Assembly (NCBI RefSeq): GCF_949987515.2
Contig: NC_082701.1
Location: 41,247,755-41,311,754 of the forward strand
Length of the DNA stretch: 64,000 nt
Direction: 5' to 3'
From: Delphinus delphis
Lineage: Eukaryota > Chordata > Mammalia > Artiodactyla > Delphinidae
Below, in pieces: positions 22,867 to 35,384 of this stretch (position 1 is the stretch's first letter; every line of letters starts with the position of its first letter). Below the pieces are notes generated by a model. That model ran no database searches. It was not told the DNA's origin and saw only the letters and a list, made by a program, of their open reading frames with translations. The translations under genes were made by a program, and so were the position numbers.

Positions 22867-23869
22867 CCATGGGACAACGTCAAGTGGCCTAACATATGTT
22901 TATTTGGAGTTTTTTAAGAAAGGGGGGTAGGCAGAAAAAAATATTTGGGGAGATGTTGGCCAGATCCTTTCCAAATTTGATGAGAACTATAAATCCACAG
23001 ATTTTCAAAGCTCAACGAACCCCAATCTCAAGAAACATGAAGAAAACTGCACCAGAATTGCTCAAAATCAGTGATAAGAGAAAAATTTTTAAAGCATCCA
23101 GAGAAAAATAATTCATTAACATACAGAGAAACAAAGAAAAGGACGACCATATATTTCTCATCAAAATCAATGCAAGAGGACGGTGAAGCAATATCTTTCA
23201 AGCACTGAAAGAAGAAATACTGGCAATCTAGAATCATATACCCAGTGAAAATACCTTCCAAAAATAAAGGCTTTTTCAGACATATAAAAGCTGAAGATCC
23301 AGCAGGTTCATCACAGCAGATCTGAATTACAAGAGAGATTAAAGAAAGTTCTTTAGGCAAAAGGAAAATCATGCCAAATGAAAATATGGACTCACATAAA
23401 AGGAATGGACAGAAATGAGCAGAAATGATAACTACATTGATAAATATGTAAGAAATTTTCTTATTTCAATGTGTTTAAAAGATAACTGACTGCTTAAATA
23501 ATAACAATGTATTTTGATGTTTATAACATATGTATAAGTAAAAAGAATGCCAGCAATAGTATAAAAGCCAAGGGAAGGGAAATGGATGAGTACTATTAAA
23601 ATATTTTTATGCAGTACATGAAGTGTTACAATATCACAGGAAGGTAAACAGTGATGTACACTATAAACCCTACAGCAACTGCTAAAATATCAAAACAAGG
23701 TTATAGCTAATAATCCAACAAAAGATATAAATAAAATCACAAAAATACTCATCTAGCCTAATAGAAGGCAGAGATGAGGGGAAGGGGAACAGAGAACAAA
23801 CAGAACACATATAGCAAGAGAACAGACAAATCTAACACATCAATAATCACATTAAATGAAAATGGTTTA
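22867..23869 (+). mobile_element. Old L1 (L1M lineage), middle part
   Basis: Continues the old element after the younger insertion: 'catgggacaacgtcaagtgg', 'aacgaaccccaatctcaaga' and 'gactttttcagacatacaaa'-like pieces in order. Many small gaps and stops. Confidence 0.75.
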
Positions 23870-24058
23870 GGGCTTCCCTGGTGGTCCAGTGGCTAAGACT
23901 CCCTGCTCCCAATGCAGGGTCCCGGGTTTGATCCCTGGTTAGGGAACTAGATCCCACATGCCACAACTAGAGATCCCACATGCTGCAACTAAGACCCAGT
24001 ACAGCCAAGTAAATAAATAAATAAATATTTTTTTAAAAAAACTTTTAAAAAAATAAAA
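23870..24058 (+). mobile_element. Short CHR-type SINE inside old L1
   Basis: Head 'gggcttccctggtggtccag', B box 'gggtttgatccctgg', and (TAAA)n tail. The perfect 12-bp target-site duplication GAAAATGGTTTA is at 23858-23869 and 24059-24070. It contains a tandem 'agatcccacatgc' pair (about 23948 and 23972). Confidence 0.93.
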
Positions 24059-25275
24059 GAAAATGGTTTAAGCACCACAATTAAAAGGTAGATTGTCAAA
24101 CTGAAAAAAAATCAACTCCCAACTATATTCTAGTTACCAAAAAAAGCAAAAACCTGTATTTTAAACATGAAAATCATTTTTTTTAAAGGGATGGAAACAT
24201 ATATACCATGCTTGCATAATCAAAAGTTGGAATGGCTATACTAATATCAGATAAAGTAGATTTCAGAGCCAGTGATATCACCAGGGATAAAGAAGATCAT
24301 TTCTTAATGATGAAAGGGTCAATTCACCAAGAAGACATAACATTTATGCACCTAATAACAAAGCTTCAAAAATATATAAAGCAAAAACAGAGCTGCGAAG
24401 AAAAATGGACACATCCACAATTATAATTGAGGATTTCAAAATTCCTCTCTCAATAACTGATAGGACAAGTAGACAGAAAACCAGCAAGTATATAGTATAT
24501 TTGAAGAGCACTATCAACCAAGTTACCTCATGGACATTTATACGGCACTCCCTGCAACCGTGGCAAAATACACATTCTTTTCAAGTACACACAGAAAATT
24601 TGCCAAGATAGACAATATTCCAGGCCATGAAACAAATTTCAAAAAAGTTGAAAAGATTCAAGTCAAATAAAGTATGTTCTCTGATTATAGTGGAATTAAA
24701 TTAGAAATCAGTAACAGAAAGATACCTGGCAAATTCCCAAATATTTAGGAGCTAAATAACACAGTTCTAAATAACCCATGAGCAGAAGACGAAATCAAAA
24801 GGGAAATTAGAAAGTATTTTGAACTGAATAAAAATGAAAGTCTATCATACAAACATTTGTGGATGCCACTAGAGCAGTACTAAAAAGGGAAATTTATAGA
24901 AGTAAACACGCATATTAGAAAAAGATGAAAAGTCTCAAATCAGTGACCTCAGCTTCCACGTTAAGAAACTAGAAAAAGAAAGAGCAAATTAAATCAAAAG
25001 TAAGCACACCAAAGGAGATAATTAAGATCAGAATAGAAATCAGTGCAGTATAAAAAAAGAGAAAAACAATGAAGCCAGAAGGTTTGTTATTTTTTTGGAG
25101 GAGATTAATAAAATTGATAAACCTCTAGCCAGAATTATCAGGGATAAAAAGAGAAAAAACACAAGTTATCGATATTAGGAAGGAGAGAAGTGACATCAGT
25201 ATAGATTCTACAGCCAGAAAAAGGGTAGTAAGAGAAAATAATTAAAACTTTATGTCAATAAATTCAACAACTTAG
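24059..25275 (+). mobile_element. Old L1 (L1M lineage), ORF2 5' part
   Basis: The order 'atgcacctaataacaaagct', 'ccacaattataattgagga', 'acattcttttcaagtacaca', 'agtatgttctctgattatag' and 'attagaaatcagtaacagaa' is the endonuclease-to-RT spacer of an old L1 ORF2. It is full of stops. Together with 19565-20016 and 22867-23869 it is one ancient L1, about 2.6 kb once insertions are removed. Confidence 0.75.
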
Positions 25276-25279
25276 GACT

Positions 25280-25730
25280 TGGGGCTGGGCTGCAATGGCT
25301 TAAATTTAGTCAGTTTCTGAAGCCTCTTAGGGGCTACATCTAGGGTTACCAACCATCCCGGTTTGCCCAGAACTGAGGGGTCTCAGGGGACATGGGACTT
25401 TGATGCTAAAACTGGAACAGTTGGTCACCATAGGCCTGCATCCTCTTGGTCACCCTCCCCTCCCCCCAGTCCAATCACCCAGAAGCCACAGCTGCCCACA
25501 GAGGGATCTGTCTTACCAGGCTTGACTCTGCCCTTGTGATCTCTAGGTTGTCTGAGTAGGCAAGGGTCTTTGCTTGACCTCTCAAGGTCAAGCTGGCCCC
25601 ACGCGTCAGAGGCAGGGTCTTTCGCAGGCACCCCAGGCTGCAAATGCACCTAATTAATCCTCCCCTTGCTTTGGGCGAGGTTGCCAGGTTCTCAGGAAAA
25701 GCCTCTGGATGAAGCATTAAAATGTGATTT
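25280..25730. other. Intron 3, nothing recognised
   Basis: Unique-looking sequence between the old L1 and a SINE. Confidence 0.4.
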
Positions 25731-25732
25731 CC

Positions 25733-25856
25733 AGGACTTCTCGGGCCGTCCAGTGGTGTTAAGACTCCACACTTCCAATGCAGGGGGCGCAGGTTCGATC
25801 CCTGGTCAGGGAACTGAGATCCCACATGCCATGCAGTGCAAGGAAAAAAAAAAAAA
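25733..25856 (+). mobile_element. Older short tRNA-derived SINE
   Basis: Diverged head ('ggacttctcgggccgtccag'), B box 'aggttcgatccctggtcagg', poly-A tail. The target-site duplication AATGTGATTTCC / AATGTGATTCCC is at 25721-25732 and 25857-25868, with one mismatch. Confidence 0.88.
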
Positions 25857-25869
25857 AATGTGATTCCCA

Positions 25870-26185
25870 ACAGCCCGGGCTGGAATTGGCTTTGAAGGTG
25901 TAACTGGCCTTACCCTGGCACACTGCCATCCTCTGCTTCACTCACCATTAACTCTGAGGGTTCACTTCCCTTCTTTTACACTTCTCTGTGTTTCTGCCTC
26001 TCCCCACCCTAGTGGGAGTTCCTGCATATTTGAGACAACGGAGGCATTCCAAAAACCAGACTCCACAGCCATCCATGAGCCCACCCCACCCTCACTCAGG
26101 CACCCTCCGTGGCTCCCTGCTGTCTAAACATTAAAGTGTGGTTTCATGGAGCCAAAGTTCAAGGCCTCCTGTCATCCCAGTTCAT
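25870..26185. other. Intron 3, nothing recognised
   Basis: No gene; no repeat that I can name. Confidence 0.4.
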
Positions 26186-26189
26186 ACTT

Positions 26190-26890
26190 CATGAGATGCT
26201 CAGTCAGATGAGTTCCTGACTCTGAACTTTTGTCTGCTCTGTGTCTGCTTCTCAGAACTCCGTCTCTTCTAGCTCTTCATGTACAAATCCAGCACTTCTT
26301 TTCCTGCTCATTTCAAATGCCGCCTCCTCCAGGAAGACACCTCCGATGCCCACAGCTGGAGGTGAGGTCTCTTCCTCTGAACCAGCTCTGTCTGTGGCTC
26401 CTGACACTCTCTGCTGTGCATTACAGCTATTCACACACACAAGTTCTCTTGACTCCTAGATCCTAACCCTTCCTTGACAGCTGGTGCCCCAGCTTCTAGT
26501 CCTTGCCCATCATTTACACCCCGGAACTCTATATTTTAGCCTCATAAATGGCTTGCCGGTCCCGCAAAGAGATGTGTTTGCTCACTGAAGATTCTGGGCT
26601 TTTGCCCATGCTGTTTCCACTCCCTGTCATTCCCTTCCTCCGGATCCACTTGGGGACTCATCCATCATTTTACAGCCCCAGGTTTACTTCCCCAAGTCCC
26701 TGGGCTCCCACCTGTTGCCAAGGGAGCACTTCACCACTCTGTACTCTCCCATCTCCTCGCATCCCTATTCCCCCCACTATCCTGGGCACGCCTTGAGGGT
26801 ACCTTCCATATCCCTCATCTTTACATCCCTGATTCCCAAGAGCACCTAGCAAATGTTTGCTGAATGAATCATTGAGCATCGACACCCTAA
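26190..26890 (+). repeat. LINE L2 3' region
   Basis: 'gccgcctcctccaggaagac', 'tttgcccatgctgtttccac' and a tail 'gcacctagcaaatgtttgct', then 'gaatgaat', in L2 order. Possibly two overlapping copies. Confidence 0.65.
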
Positions 26891-26894
26891 GTCA

Positions 26895-27590
26895 CGGTTT
26901 CCAGATGAACAGGCAGCTCACCACCTCCAAAAGCCTGTCCTGATTTACTTCATCCTGAACTGATTAACAGCTGATTAACATTGCTGTGACCTCGGGAAAG
27001 TCACTTTCTCTGAATCGTAAGTTGTTCACCTATAATATGAGGGGGTTGGATTTGGTAGAAAAAGAGAACCCTGCCAAGTTTCCCTTTTTCTGATCCTGGT
27101 TCAATGGCACTGAGCTTTAGCCTAAAATCTTCAATATTTATGTCTGGTCTCTTCAAGTGACCCATGAGGACATCCTTCATCCTCCAGCCCAAGCCCAGCA
27201 TCAGGCTGTGTGCCCCCAAAGCCCTACGAAATGCCTTCTAAAGAAATATTAAGCCACTCAGGGGGTCCAGGGTCTCTCACCAGCAAGCCGGCTGAGAATT
27301 GCTAAGGGCACATTATCAGAGACAGCCATTCTTCCCCCAGGTGCCACCTGGATGTCATTCTTGTCCAGTCATTCTTTCTAACCCTCCTGGGCCGCTAATA
27401 AGCCCCCAACTCCAGGAGTTCTTTACTGCCTCTGAGCAACAAAGACATCGCCTTTCTGAGAGAGAAGGACATCAGCTCCCACCGTATGGACCAGCAGGAA
27501 GTGGGTTCAGATGGCCCCAAAGGAAATTCTGATTCGAAAGATGTCCCGAGGGTCCTGCATGGTGGAGAAGGACCTGGTGACAGAGAGCCC
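26895..27590. other. Intron 3, nothing firm
   Basis: Unique-looking sequence; a weak MIR-like piece at about 26980-27050. Confidence 0.4.
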
Positions 27591-27599
27591 TTCAGTTGC

Positions 27600-27770
27600 A
27601 GGGCGGGAGGTGACTTGGTGTGTGCTTTAGTGACCCACTGGCCTGAGACAGACTCCCCACTCTGCCCTTACCGTCTGTGGCATCTTAAACAAGGGCCTTA
27701 ATCTCTCAGGCTTCGTTTGTCAAAATGGAATGAAAAGCATTTCAATTTCAAAGGGAGGTTAAATGGAATA
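27600..27770 (+). repeat. MIR fragment
   Basis: 'agactccccactctgccctt', 'aacaagggccttaatctctc' and 'aggcttcgtttgtcaaaatg'. Confidence 0.65.
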
Positions 27771-28069
27771 AACAATCTAACAATCTGATGTATCATTTTT
27801 TTTCATTTTACTCCACTGTTATTCTTTCAAGCGCATAACTCAATTTTTCTCCAATTTCCGTTCTCTCTCCTCAGCTTATTACGTCACATGAGGCTGATGT
27901 TAATGACACAGAAACCATTTCCTTACTGCAATTTCTTGCACATGGTAGATACTTCATAAATGTACACTGGATGGATGAATAAATACCTGGTCATATCTGG
28001 AGGGTGAGGACAGTAGTTGCCCCCCATCCTCCTCCAGGTATCATTTGAGGAAGAAAGAATTCATTCAGT

Positions 28070-28255
28070 CATTTTCAATAACTATAGACCCGTACTATGT
28101 GCCATTAATTTTAGCAAATTAATTTAACCGCCAAACAACCCTCTCCGCTCAGTGTGACGTGTCCTCGTTTTCCATCTGAGGAAACTGATATGGAGAGGAC
28201 TTACCCACAGAACTTGTAAGTGACAGGGCTCTGGTTCAAGTCCAACTTTTCTCTA
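28070..28255 (+). repeat. MIR fragment
   Basis: 'ccgtactatgtgccattaat', 'ttccatctgaggaaactgat' and 'aagtgacagggctctggttc' in MIR order. Confidence 0.8.
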
Positions 28256-28419
28256 AGTCCACATCCTTACCGTGCAAAGGATTTACCATCTTTCCATTTC
28301 AGAAGTTATACACAGGCATCATTGTAGATTTGGAAAAGACAGAAAATTAGAAAGCATCAAAATTTAACCACCAAAAGACATCCTGACTTTAATACCTTGG
28401 AATCTTTTTTCAGATTTCT

Positions 28420-28850
28420 TTTTCTGCATATAGATTTCGTAGGTTTGGTTTTTTTTTTGGTGGTGGGTTTTTTTAAGCTATAAACAGATGGTATAAGCAG
28501 GTGTGTATCCTCACTTAACAGTCTGTTGAAAGCATTTTCTCCTTGTTTTTACATTTGCGTCATCATTTGAATGGCTGCGTAATATTTCTATCAAATGGAC
28601 ATACCATAATTTACTTATCATTCCTCTATTGTTGAACTGGAATTGCTTTCTCTGTTTTTGCTATTGTGAATAACACTCTGCCTGATATCTTTGTGGACAG
28701 AGTTTTAAGATGATCTTCTCGGGCTAATTTTAATTCTTTCCTTAGGCTAGTTTCTAGAATGGTGAGATTTCTGGGTCAAGGGAAATGAGCATTTGTAAGG
28801 CTCTTGAAAAATAGAGTGCCAAGTGTATTTTCTCAAAGATTTTCACGTTA
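28420..28850 (-). mobile_element. Degraded L1 fragment, antisense
   Basis: 'atggctgcgtaatatttcta' through 'tttttgctattgtgaataac' is the reverse complement of the conserved L1 ORF2 C-terminal region, strongly diverged. Confidence 0.65.
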
Positions 28851-28859
28851 CAAAAAAAA

Positions 28860-30140
28860 AAGGAGAGTAGAGAACCAAAGAAAGATAGATGGTTACTGGA
28901 CAGCTGGCAACCACAGACAAGAAAAAACAGGGCATGCCAACTATAACGCTTTATCAAGGACTGAGCTGTGTTAAAGAGAAGCGATAGCAAAAAGCTGTTT
29001 TCTTACTTCTTAGGAAGGAAAAATATATATAAATACTGCATGTGGATTAGTGAAAGATATTTTCAATCACTCTGAAAGCCCAAGTGCACTTACTAAAAAA
29101 AAAAAAAAATAGCACGTGGAAGTCTACTCTTATCAAACAAGTCTTCCAGCCTCTTCCCATCTGCCGTACCTCTGTGCTTCGAGAAAGAAGGCCCAGGTTC
29201 TAACATTAGGTCTGTCACTGGACAGCTCTGTGCCTGCCGGCCTTTCTGTGCCTCCGTTTACAGGCCTGCCCGGCCTACCTCCCAGGGGGTATTAGGAGGA
29301 AAACTAAGCTCATGTATATGAAAATTCTTTGTAAAATTTCAACCACTGATATCATTTGTTGGTCAAAGAATAATTTCCTATTAATTATGATTCATAATGT
29401 GAGAATCTTCAGGACGCTACAGAAGGCGTCCCAGCAGAGTTTCTCAAAATGTTTTAATATACCAGGCTTCTATCAATTTATAAGAGTGAGGTATGCTTTA
29501 CTTTTGCTGGAAAACTCAGATTGTGTAAAGCGAGACACAACTTCTCTGTTCTAAAAGTGGGCAGGCACCTCTGCCCCGTGCCCCCAGCTCCAATGTCAGA
29601 CAAGACTGTGCTGATTCAGATGACCCCCCGGGAGCTGAGCTGACCCACATCTGTACAACTGGGCTGGCTTAACCACTGAGGACCTCAGCTACAGCCCCCT
29701 CCCAGGACCCCCAGCCCTGAGTCAGCCCTGGAGGCAAGACCACAGACCAGGGCCATCATTCAGTCCAACCGAGTACCACTGGGCTCAGGCTTGCAATGGA
29801 GCTTCCTTCCACTCCCTGGAGGGTTCTTCCAGAAAGGTGTTTGGTTCCTCCACCCTGCAAAACCTCCAGAGACTCCAGGGTTTGGCAGGCAGTCCTTACA
29901 ACAAAGCCAGCCCCGCCAAGAACACAAGTTGGGCAGCGTTTAAACTTTCATGCCTCTGCCATCTTGGCTTCCAGCTACCATGTTCACGTCCATCTCCCTG
30001 GGCGGGGAGGGAAACCACAGATGCATAGGGCTGAAAAGGCACTAAAGGTCATCTAGCCCTTCCCCTTGATTTACAGTTGAGATATCGGGGTCCAGAGAGG
30101 TGGTGGCCCCCCATCTCCTTGATATTAAGTAGAAGTTTTC
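28860..30140. other. Intron 3, no gene seen
   Basis: Contains a weak MIR piece at about 29190-29330 and an A-run at 29095-29109. No coding signal. Confidence 0.45.
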
Positions 30141-30149
30141 CTAAGCTAG

Positions 30150-30330
30150 CTGTTCTTCAGTCTCAGTGTGCACCAGAAGCAGGGAGGAAGTGGGTTAAAG
30201 GCCCATTCCTAGGCCCAGCACCACACCTGCTACATCAGACTCTCTGAAGGTGGGACCCAAGAATCTGCCTTTGTAAACAAGACTCTCAAGTAATGCAGAT
30301 GCACCCAAAGTTGTAAAACTCTTGAGCGGT
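30150..30330 (+). repeat. MER5-type DNA transposon fossil
   Basis: 'agtgtgcaccagaagcaggg', 'tgggacccaagaatctgcct' and 'aagtaatgcagatgcaccca' match the non-autonomous hAT element MER5A in order. Confidence 0.75.
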
Positions 30331-30407
30331 AGGTAGGACCACTTGCCACTCAATGCCCAGAGCCCTGACTCGTGCAGCTGGTGGCCCTAGTTTAGCCCCT
30401 GCCTGCT

Positions 30408-30455
30408 TACACACACACACACACGCACGCACACACGCACAAGCACAAACACATG
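30408..30455. repeat. (CA)n microsatellite
   Basis: ACAC run with CGCA interruptions. Confidence 0.9.
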
Positions 30456-30459
30456 CATT

Positions 30460-31140
30460 CACAGTGGGCCTGTTGACGTTGGGGAGGTAAGTGACCAGGT
30501 AAGTTCCAAATCCAGAGAGAACCAAGGACAGAGTCACCTGGGCCTCTCAGCAGATGGTCAGCAGCTTTGGAAGAAGCTCTCTGGCTTCAGAAGGAAATCC
30601 TGGGCAGCGGAGGAAGGGCTGAAAATACACTCAGCATCTTTCGAGGACAGTAGCTCACATACTTGAAGACACCAGCTCAACAGGGTATTTCATTCCCAGA
30701 TAATTTATAGCTGATTCTGCCCATTAATTTCTTCCTGAGGGCAATCCCTGATGGGAACTACATCGATTCCTGATGAGTCATTCATTGGCCAGTAAACGTT
30801 ACAGAGCAACCCAGGCCACCCAGCACTAAACATCCCACACAAGACAGTGGAGATATCAGGCCCTCTGATATAGGGCCATAGAGAACCTGGAAAAAGTCTA
30901 CAGATAGCCCCGAACATGGCTCGAGGGCTGGGAAATAAGGCCTGTGAGCCTGGTGAAGTGTCCTGTCCCCAGAATAGTCTGAAACCCTTCTGGGGTGCTG
31001 GGAAGGGGTTAGCTACCCTGCCCTGAACTGTCAGAAGTGATTACTAGGCAAACAGCATCAGGCATGTTTATTTTTAACTTGAGGTCCTTTTTACTTCAAC
31101 TCCCTTCCAATCTCTACTGTTCATTTCTGCCTGGATTTTC
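30460..31140. other. Intron 3, nothing recognised
   Basis: No gene or named repeat. Confidence 0.4.
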
Positions 31141-31153
31141 CAACACGGAGTGA

Positions 31154-31154
<1 letters not shown>

Positions 31155-31200
<46 letters not shown>

Positions 31201-31201
31201 A
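31155..31201. repeat. Compound (CT)n(CA)n microsatellite
   Basis: About ten CT units followed directly by about thirteen CA units. Confidence 0.95.
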
Positions 31202-31284
31202 GCTATGTGCCTATGGGGTCTACTGCCTACAGTAAAGGTTCATTCAGTGGTGTAGGCCAGTTAGAGCTTTGAATGAGGAAATAC

Positions 31285-31400
31285 GGGATAATCCAGAGAA
31301 CTGGAGTCTAGCCCCGCCTCTGCAGCCAACTGCAGGACTCCAAGCAAACGCTTGGCCTTTCTGGACCTCAGTTTTCCCATCTCTCAAATAGGTAGGACTA
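31285..31400 (+). repeat. MIR fragment
   Basis: 'ggagtctagccccgcctctg' then 'tctggacctcagttttccca' and 'tctctcaaataggtagga'. Confidence 0.7.
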
Positions 31401-31404
31401 GTTT

Positions 31405-31585
31405 AATGGTACGCAACCTAGCTATGGTACTAGGATCCTCTAGAGAGTTTTTGAAAAATACTGGTATTTGGGCCTCATGTCTGAACAACCGAATCCTAAT
31501 CTCTGGGCTAAGCCCCGGGGTATCTGTAGTTTATACAGGTACATGATTCTGATGCAGAGTGTGGGCTGAGAACCACTGGCCTGGG
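31405..31585 (+). repeat. MER5-type DNA transposon fossil
   Basis: 'taccgg'-less but ordered MER5A features: 'gtacgcaacctagctatggt', 'aaccgaatcctaatctctgg', 'catgattctgatgcagagtg' and the end 'gctgagaaccactggcctg'. Confidence 0.8.
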
Positions 31586-31589
31586 CAAT

Positions 31590-32420
31590 CCAGTGCTGCT
31601 GTTCAATTAATTCCATCGTTTATCATGGAGGGAACAAGACAGAGAAAAGATGGAGCGGCTGCCTTTCTTGTGATTCCTGTGAAGAGAAGCCAAGGGCAGA
31701 AAGGCTCAAGTGTGCCATCTGGGATTCAGTGTAACTTAAGAATTTCCTGAATAGAAAGAAAAGGATGCTCTGAATATAAAATCAGACAAAAGCCCCGGGC
31801 TTGAGGTTTCTTACCAGAAATATACTGCCAAGGGACAGGAAGAGATTCCTCTCCAAGGGATGCAGCCCGCGGTGAAGGATGAGCTGGGAATCTTGGAGGA
31901 CCCCCCTGGTCATCCACTGAGGGCAGAGACACCTCCGTCCTTGGCCCTGGGCCTGATGATGCTTTCCAAGCACCTCCTCAGGCCTCACAGAAAGGAAACT
32001 GCAGCACTTAAGCCTCTTGGGAGCCGAGCAGCCTCAGACAAGTCCCTTCTCTCCGCACCTCATATTTTCCTCTGTAAAATGGGGAAGGTGGGAGTTAAAT
32101 CAAATACCCTATTCCATCAATTCTAAGCCACACATTTAACATCTCTGAAATAGGGATGGACCTCACAGTCAATGGCCTCTTACCACTAATTGGCAGGATT
32201 CTTCTTTTCTTAGAGGTGTTCCAAGCAATGGTGCGTCTTCCAAAGGATAGCATCTTAGCATTGGTGAAATTTGATGATATATCTGGTTCCTCCCAATTCA
32301 AACATTCTAAAAATTCCATGATTCTTTGGCCTTCTGTCCAGATCATCTTTACTGCCAAGCAGCGTATGCATCAAGCCCTGTGGGGAGGCACCAGCTTCTA
32401 CTAGTTCTTTGCCCTTCCGT
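31590..32420. other. Intron 3, no gene seen
   Basis: A MIR-like piece at about 32025-32095. The rest is unique-looking. Confidence 0.4.
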
Positions 32421-32424
32421 GTTA

Positions 32425-32768
32425 TCCACGGACCAGCTGCAGCGTCTCGGGCCCCACCCCACCCCAGGTTATGTTGTATCAGAACCTGCTTTTTTTTTTT
32501 TTTTTTTTTTGCGGTACGCGGGCCTCTCACTGTTGTGGCCTCTCCCGTTGCGGAGCACAGGCTCTGGACGCACAGGCTCAGCGGCCATGGCTCACGGGCT
32601 CAGCCGCTCCGCGGCATGTGGGATCTTCCCGGAACGGGGCACGAACCCGTGTCCCCTGTATCGGCAGGTGGACTCTCAACCACTGCGCCACCAGGGAAGC
32701 CCAGAACCTGCATTTTTACCAAGATTCCCTGGTGGTTCCAAGCACGTTAAAGTTTGAAGAGCACTATA
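32425..32768 (+). repeat. MER5-type fossil split by a SINE
   Basis: The left half ('gtctcgggccccaccccacc') and the right half ('cagaacctgcatttttacca' to 'gaagagcactatag') are parts of one MER5A-like element, interrupted by the SINE at 32490-32701. Confidence 0.7.
32490..32701 (-). mobile_element. CHR-type SINE, - orientation
   Basis: Full short CHR SINE with a 22-base T tail. The perfect 10-bp target-site duplication CAGAACCTGC is at 32480-32489 and 32702-32711, inside a MER5-type fossil. Confidence 0.96.
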
Positions 32769-32769
32769 G

Positions 32770-34680
32770 TCGTTCACACTCCTCCTCCATCAGAAACACA
32801 CAGACACGGGCTTCCCAGGTGACGGCGGAGCTCCCTGAGCCCGTCCATGGTGTGGCATGAAGTGTGCTGAGAATCCCTTCCTCCTACCCCAAGCTCTCCC
32901 TGAAGTCAGAACAAGTTGCAAGCCCGCAAATGGCCTTTTTCCCATGCCAAGTCATCACTGTTCATGCCAATTCCTCATCGGGATCAATACAGGGGGACAT
33001 CTTACCCCAGTCTGTATATCTGAGGGATAGTTTCTGAGCTGTGACTGAAGTCTAAATAACAAAGCCGTGTCTACCTGATAAATGAAGCTCCGGAATGCCT
33101 GAGACGCCGCACTTGCTAAACCTGCACCACAAGCTTTTCTGTAATGATAAATTCTCTCCGGCATCAGGCGAAGCTGAAAGTCACAGGCACCCCCAAGGAC
33201 AGTCTTCTGCAGAATTGTGGCTTTGCACAGACACAGCTCAGGAAAAACTCTGAGTGTTGATTTCCCTTGCATGACTGTGCTGTGTTAGTGGTAGGACGAT
33301 AGAATCCTGGAATGCTGAGCTGAGAAAGCCCAGAGAGACCATGAAGGACTTGTCCTTGCCAAGCAACCTCCCAATTTTACTCACAGAGAAACTGAAGCCC
33401 AGGGAGGGAAGGTTGCCTTGGTAACTGGCTTGGCTGCCTCGAGCGAGAGGCAAGTCAGTTGGGCTCCAGGTTTGGGCCCGCCCCGGGGGAAGAGAAATTG
33501 GTCTCCCACCTTCCTCCCAAAAAGCTTGAGGGCCAGTAGGAAGCGGGCCGATGACCACAAGAATGTGCTGCATTCAAAATACTAGCTACTCCCCCTTTCC
33601 CAGCTTGTGCCAGCCGTAGGGTGGGCAACTGCAGTGGGAGAGAAGGGTGCTTTCCCCTCTCTCCCTGAGCGATGTCTTTACCACTTCTTAGCCTTGTCAG
33701 TCACAGCATTTGATCCCTACAGGGGAATGGGAGAGAGGAGGAAGAAAGGAAATGAGACACTCTTTTATCTGACTGATACCGTTCAGAGATGGAATGTGCT
33801 CTTTAGCAGGGAGATATTTAAAACTTTGCCTCATGGAATACTTTCCTGGGTTCTTTGGAAACTGCTCTGCGTGACCTCTCTGCCTAATGGGAGTTTTTAC
33901 CTGAAATTCCCTTGCCCGGGTAATTGCGTCACCTCTCCCTCTTGCTTTCTTTTTCTCCCTGGTTCTCAGTGTTCCACTGCCACATAAACTTTCTCTCACT
34001 GTTGGTTGGGGTCTCCTTGTCCCTCTGGATGGCAATCCTGGGCAAGAGGACTGCAAGCCCACCAGGCTCTCTCCCCCTTGAGGCCATATCTGGTCAGGAC
34101 GATCTTGAGGATACAGGCAGATACCCATGTTAAAAGCACCCCTACTTCCCTCAGCAGGTAACCTTGTCATCCTCAGATTTCTCAAACTCATTCTAATATC
34201 TGCCCACCATGTACAGCAACTGCAGGTGACAAATATTAAGCGCCTTGATAGTTTCCTCATCGTCTACTCTCTTTAGTTGACAAGGGAGAATCCCATTCAT
34301 TCTCCTTCCTTGGGGAGGGGAGTGGATGTACTCCACATACACCAGCACCCCAAAGACTCTAGCTAACTCTTCTAATCCTCTCCTTCTCCTCTTGATGTGA
34401 ATGAGAGGGTTGGAAACAAGTGGTTTTGCACAACCTCCTTTTGCAACTTCTACATGATGGTCTCATGCTTCATTATGGAATCTGTTTTCTGGGTCCTCAG
34501 CAAAAACTAAAGTAAAATATTTTTATTTTGACATTGTGTTATACTAGCTTCAAAAATGAACACACGCTTACCTAGATTAATTAAATATGTAGTTTCCTTA
34601 ACAATCTTGTGATTCAGTTGTGTATCATGTTTTAGTCAATTATTAAATTCTAAGCACTTTCAAAACAAAAAAGAATGTGT
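32770..34680. other. Intron 3, no gene seen
   Basis: Several open frames up to 187 codons on the minus strand (33697-34260), without recognisable domains. 34490-34670 is AT-rich. Confidence 0.45.
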
Positions 34681-34734
34681 TGTAGATGCCAGCCTAAAAC
34701 ACAAACCTGGATACCAGCGTCCAAAGGCAAGAAG

Positions 34735-35125
34735 GAATGGGTGGAGGAGGCTTCTTGGCCGAGGGACACAGACTGAGCCTTGAAAGCCAGGTAGCTGGTT
34801 GCCGGCTGAGAAGCAGGAAGAGCCATCCAGGCAGGGAGAGAGAAGAGCAAAGGTAGAGAGGCTATGGGAGCCTGATCGTTTGGGGGAAGATGAGAGGAGA
34901 GACAGGAAGGCAGATCATGGAAGGTCTTCTGAAGAAAAGGAGCTTGAATTTTATCGGGGAGGGTGGTGATATGACTGAGTCTGCATTTTAGGAAGATCAG
35001 ATGGGGGTCAGATTGGAGGGGGTGCATGAGAAGCAGGAGGGCCAGTTAGGAGACTATTGCAGTGGTCCAGGAGGGAGCTGAGGACAGTCTCAACTTGTCC
35101 AGAAGAGGGGACACTTGCAGGGCCT
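34735..35125 (+). repeat. Old interspersed repeat, L2/CR1 class likely
   Basis: 'gatcatggaaggtcttctga', 'gcttgaattttatcggggag', 'ggagactattgcagtggtcc' and 'aggagggagctgagg' are in the order of a common ancient mammalian repeat (later part of the type seen at 12145). Confidence 0.6.
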
Positions 35126-35384
35126 TGGGGAGATTGAATCAGAGTTACTCACCCATCCAATGGAGGAGAAGGGGGAAGGAGGAGGGGTCAATTTATCGGG
35201 TCTAAAAATTAAGAATCTGGTATCCAGTGTTCTTCAAGTTGTGAGTTGAGTGTCCACACAACAGCTAGCAGAGGGGAGTTACAGTACACTGTCTGGTTAG
35301 TAGAAACCACTGGGCTAACTCATAATGAACCTTCAGTTTGAGCAATTGTGTTCTGTTAAATAAAGTAGTGCTGTAGTAGACAGG

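Noticed and set aside
33697..34260. 187-codon open frame on the minus strand
   Set aside because: No recognisable domain, no splice or promoter support, and composition like the surrounding intron.
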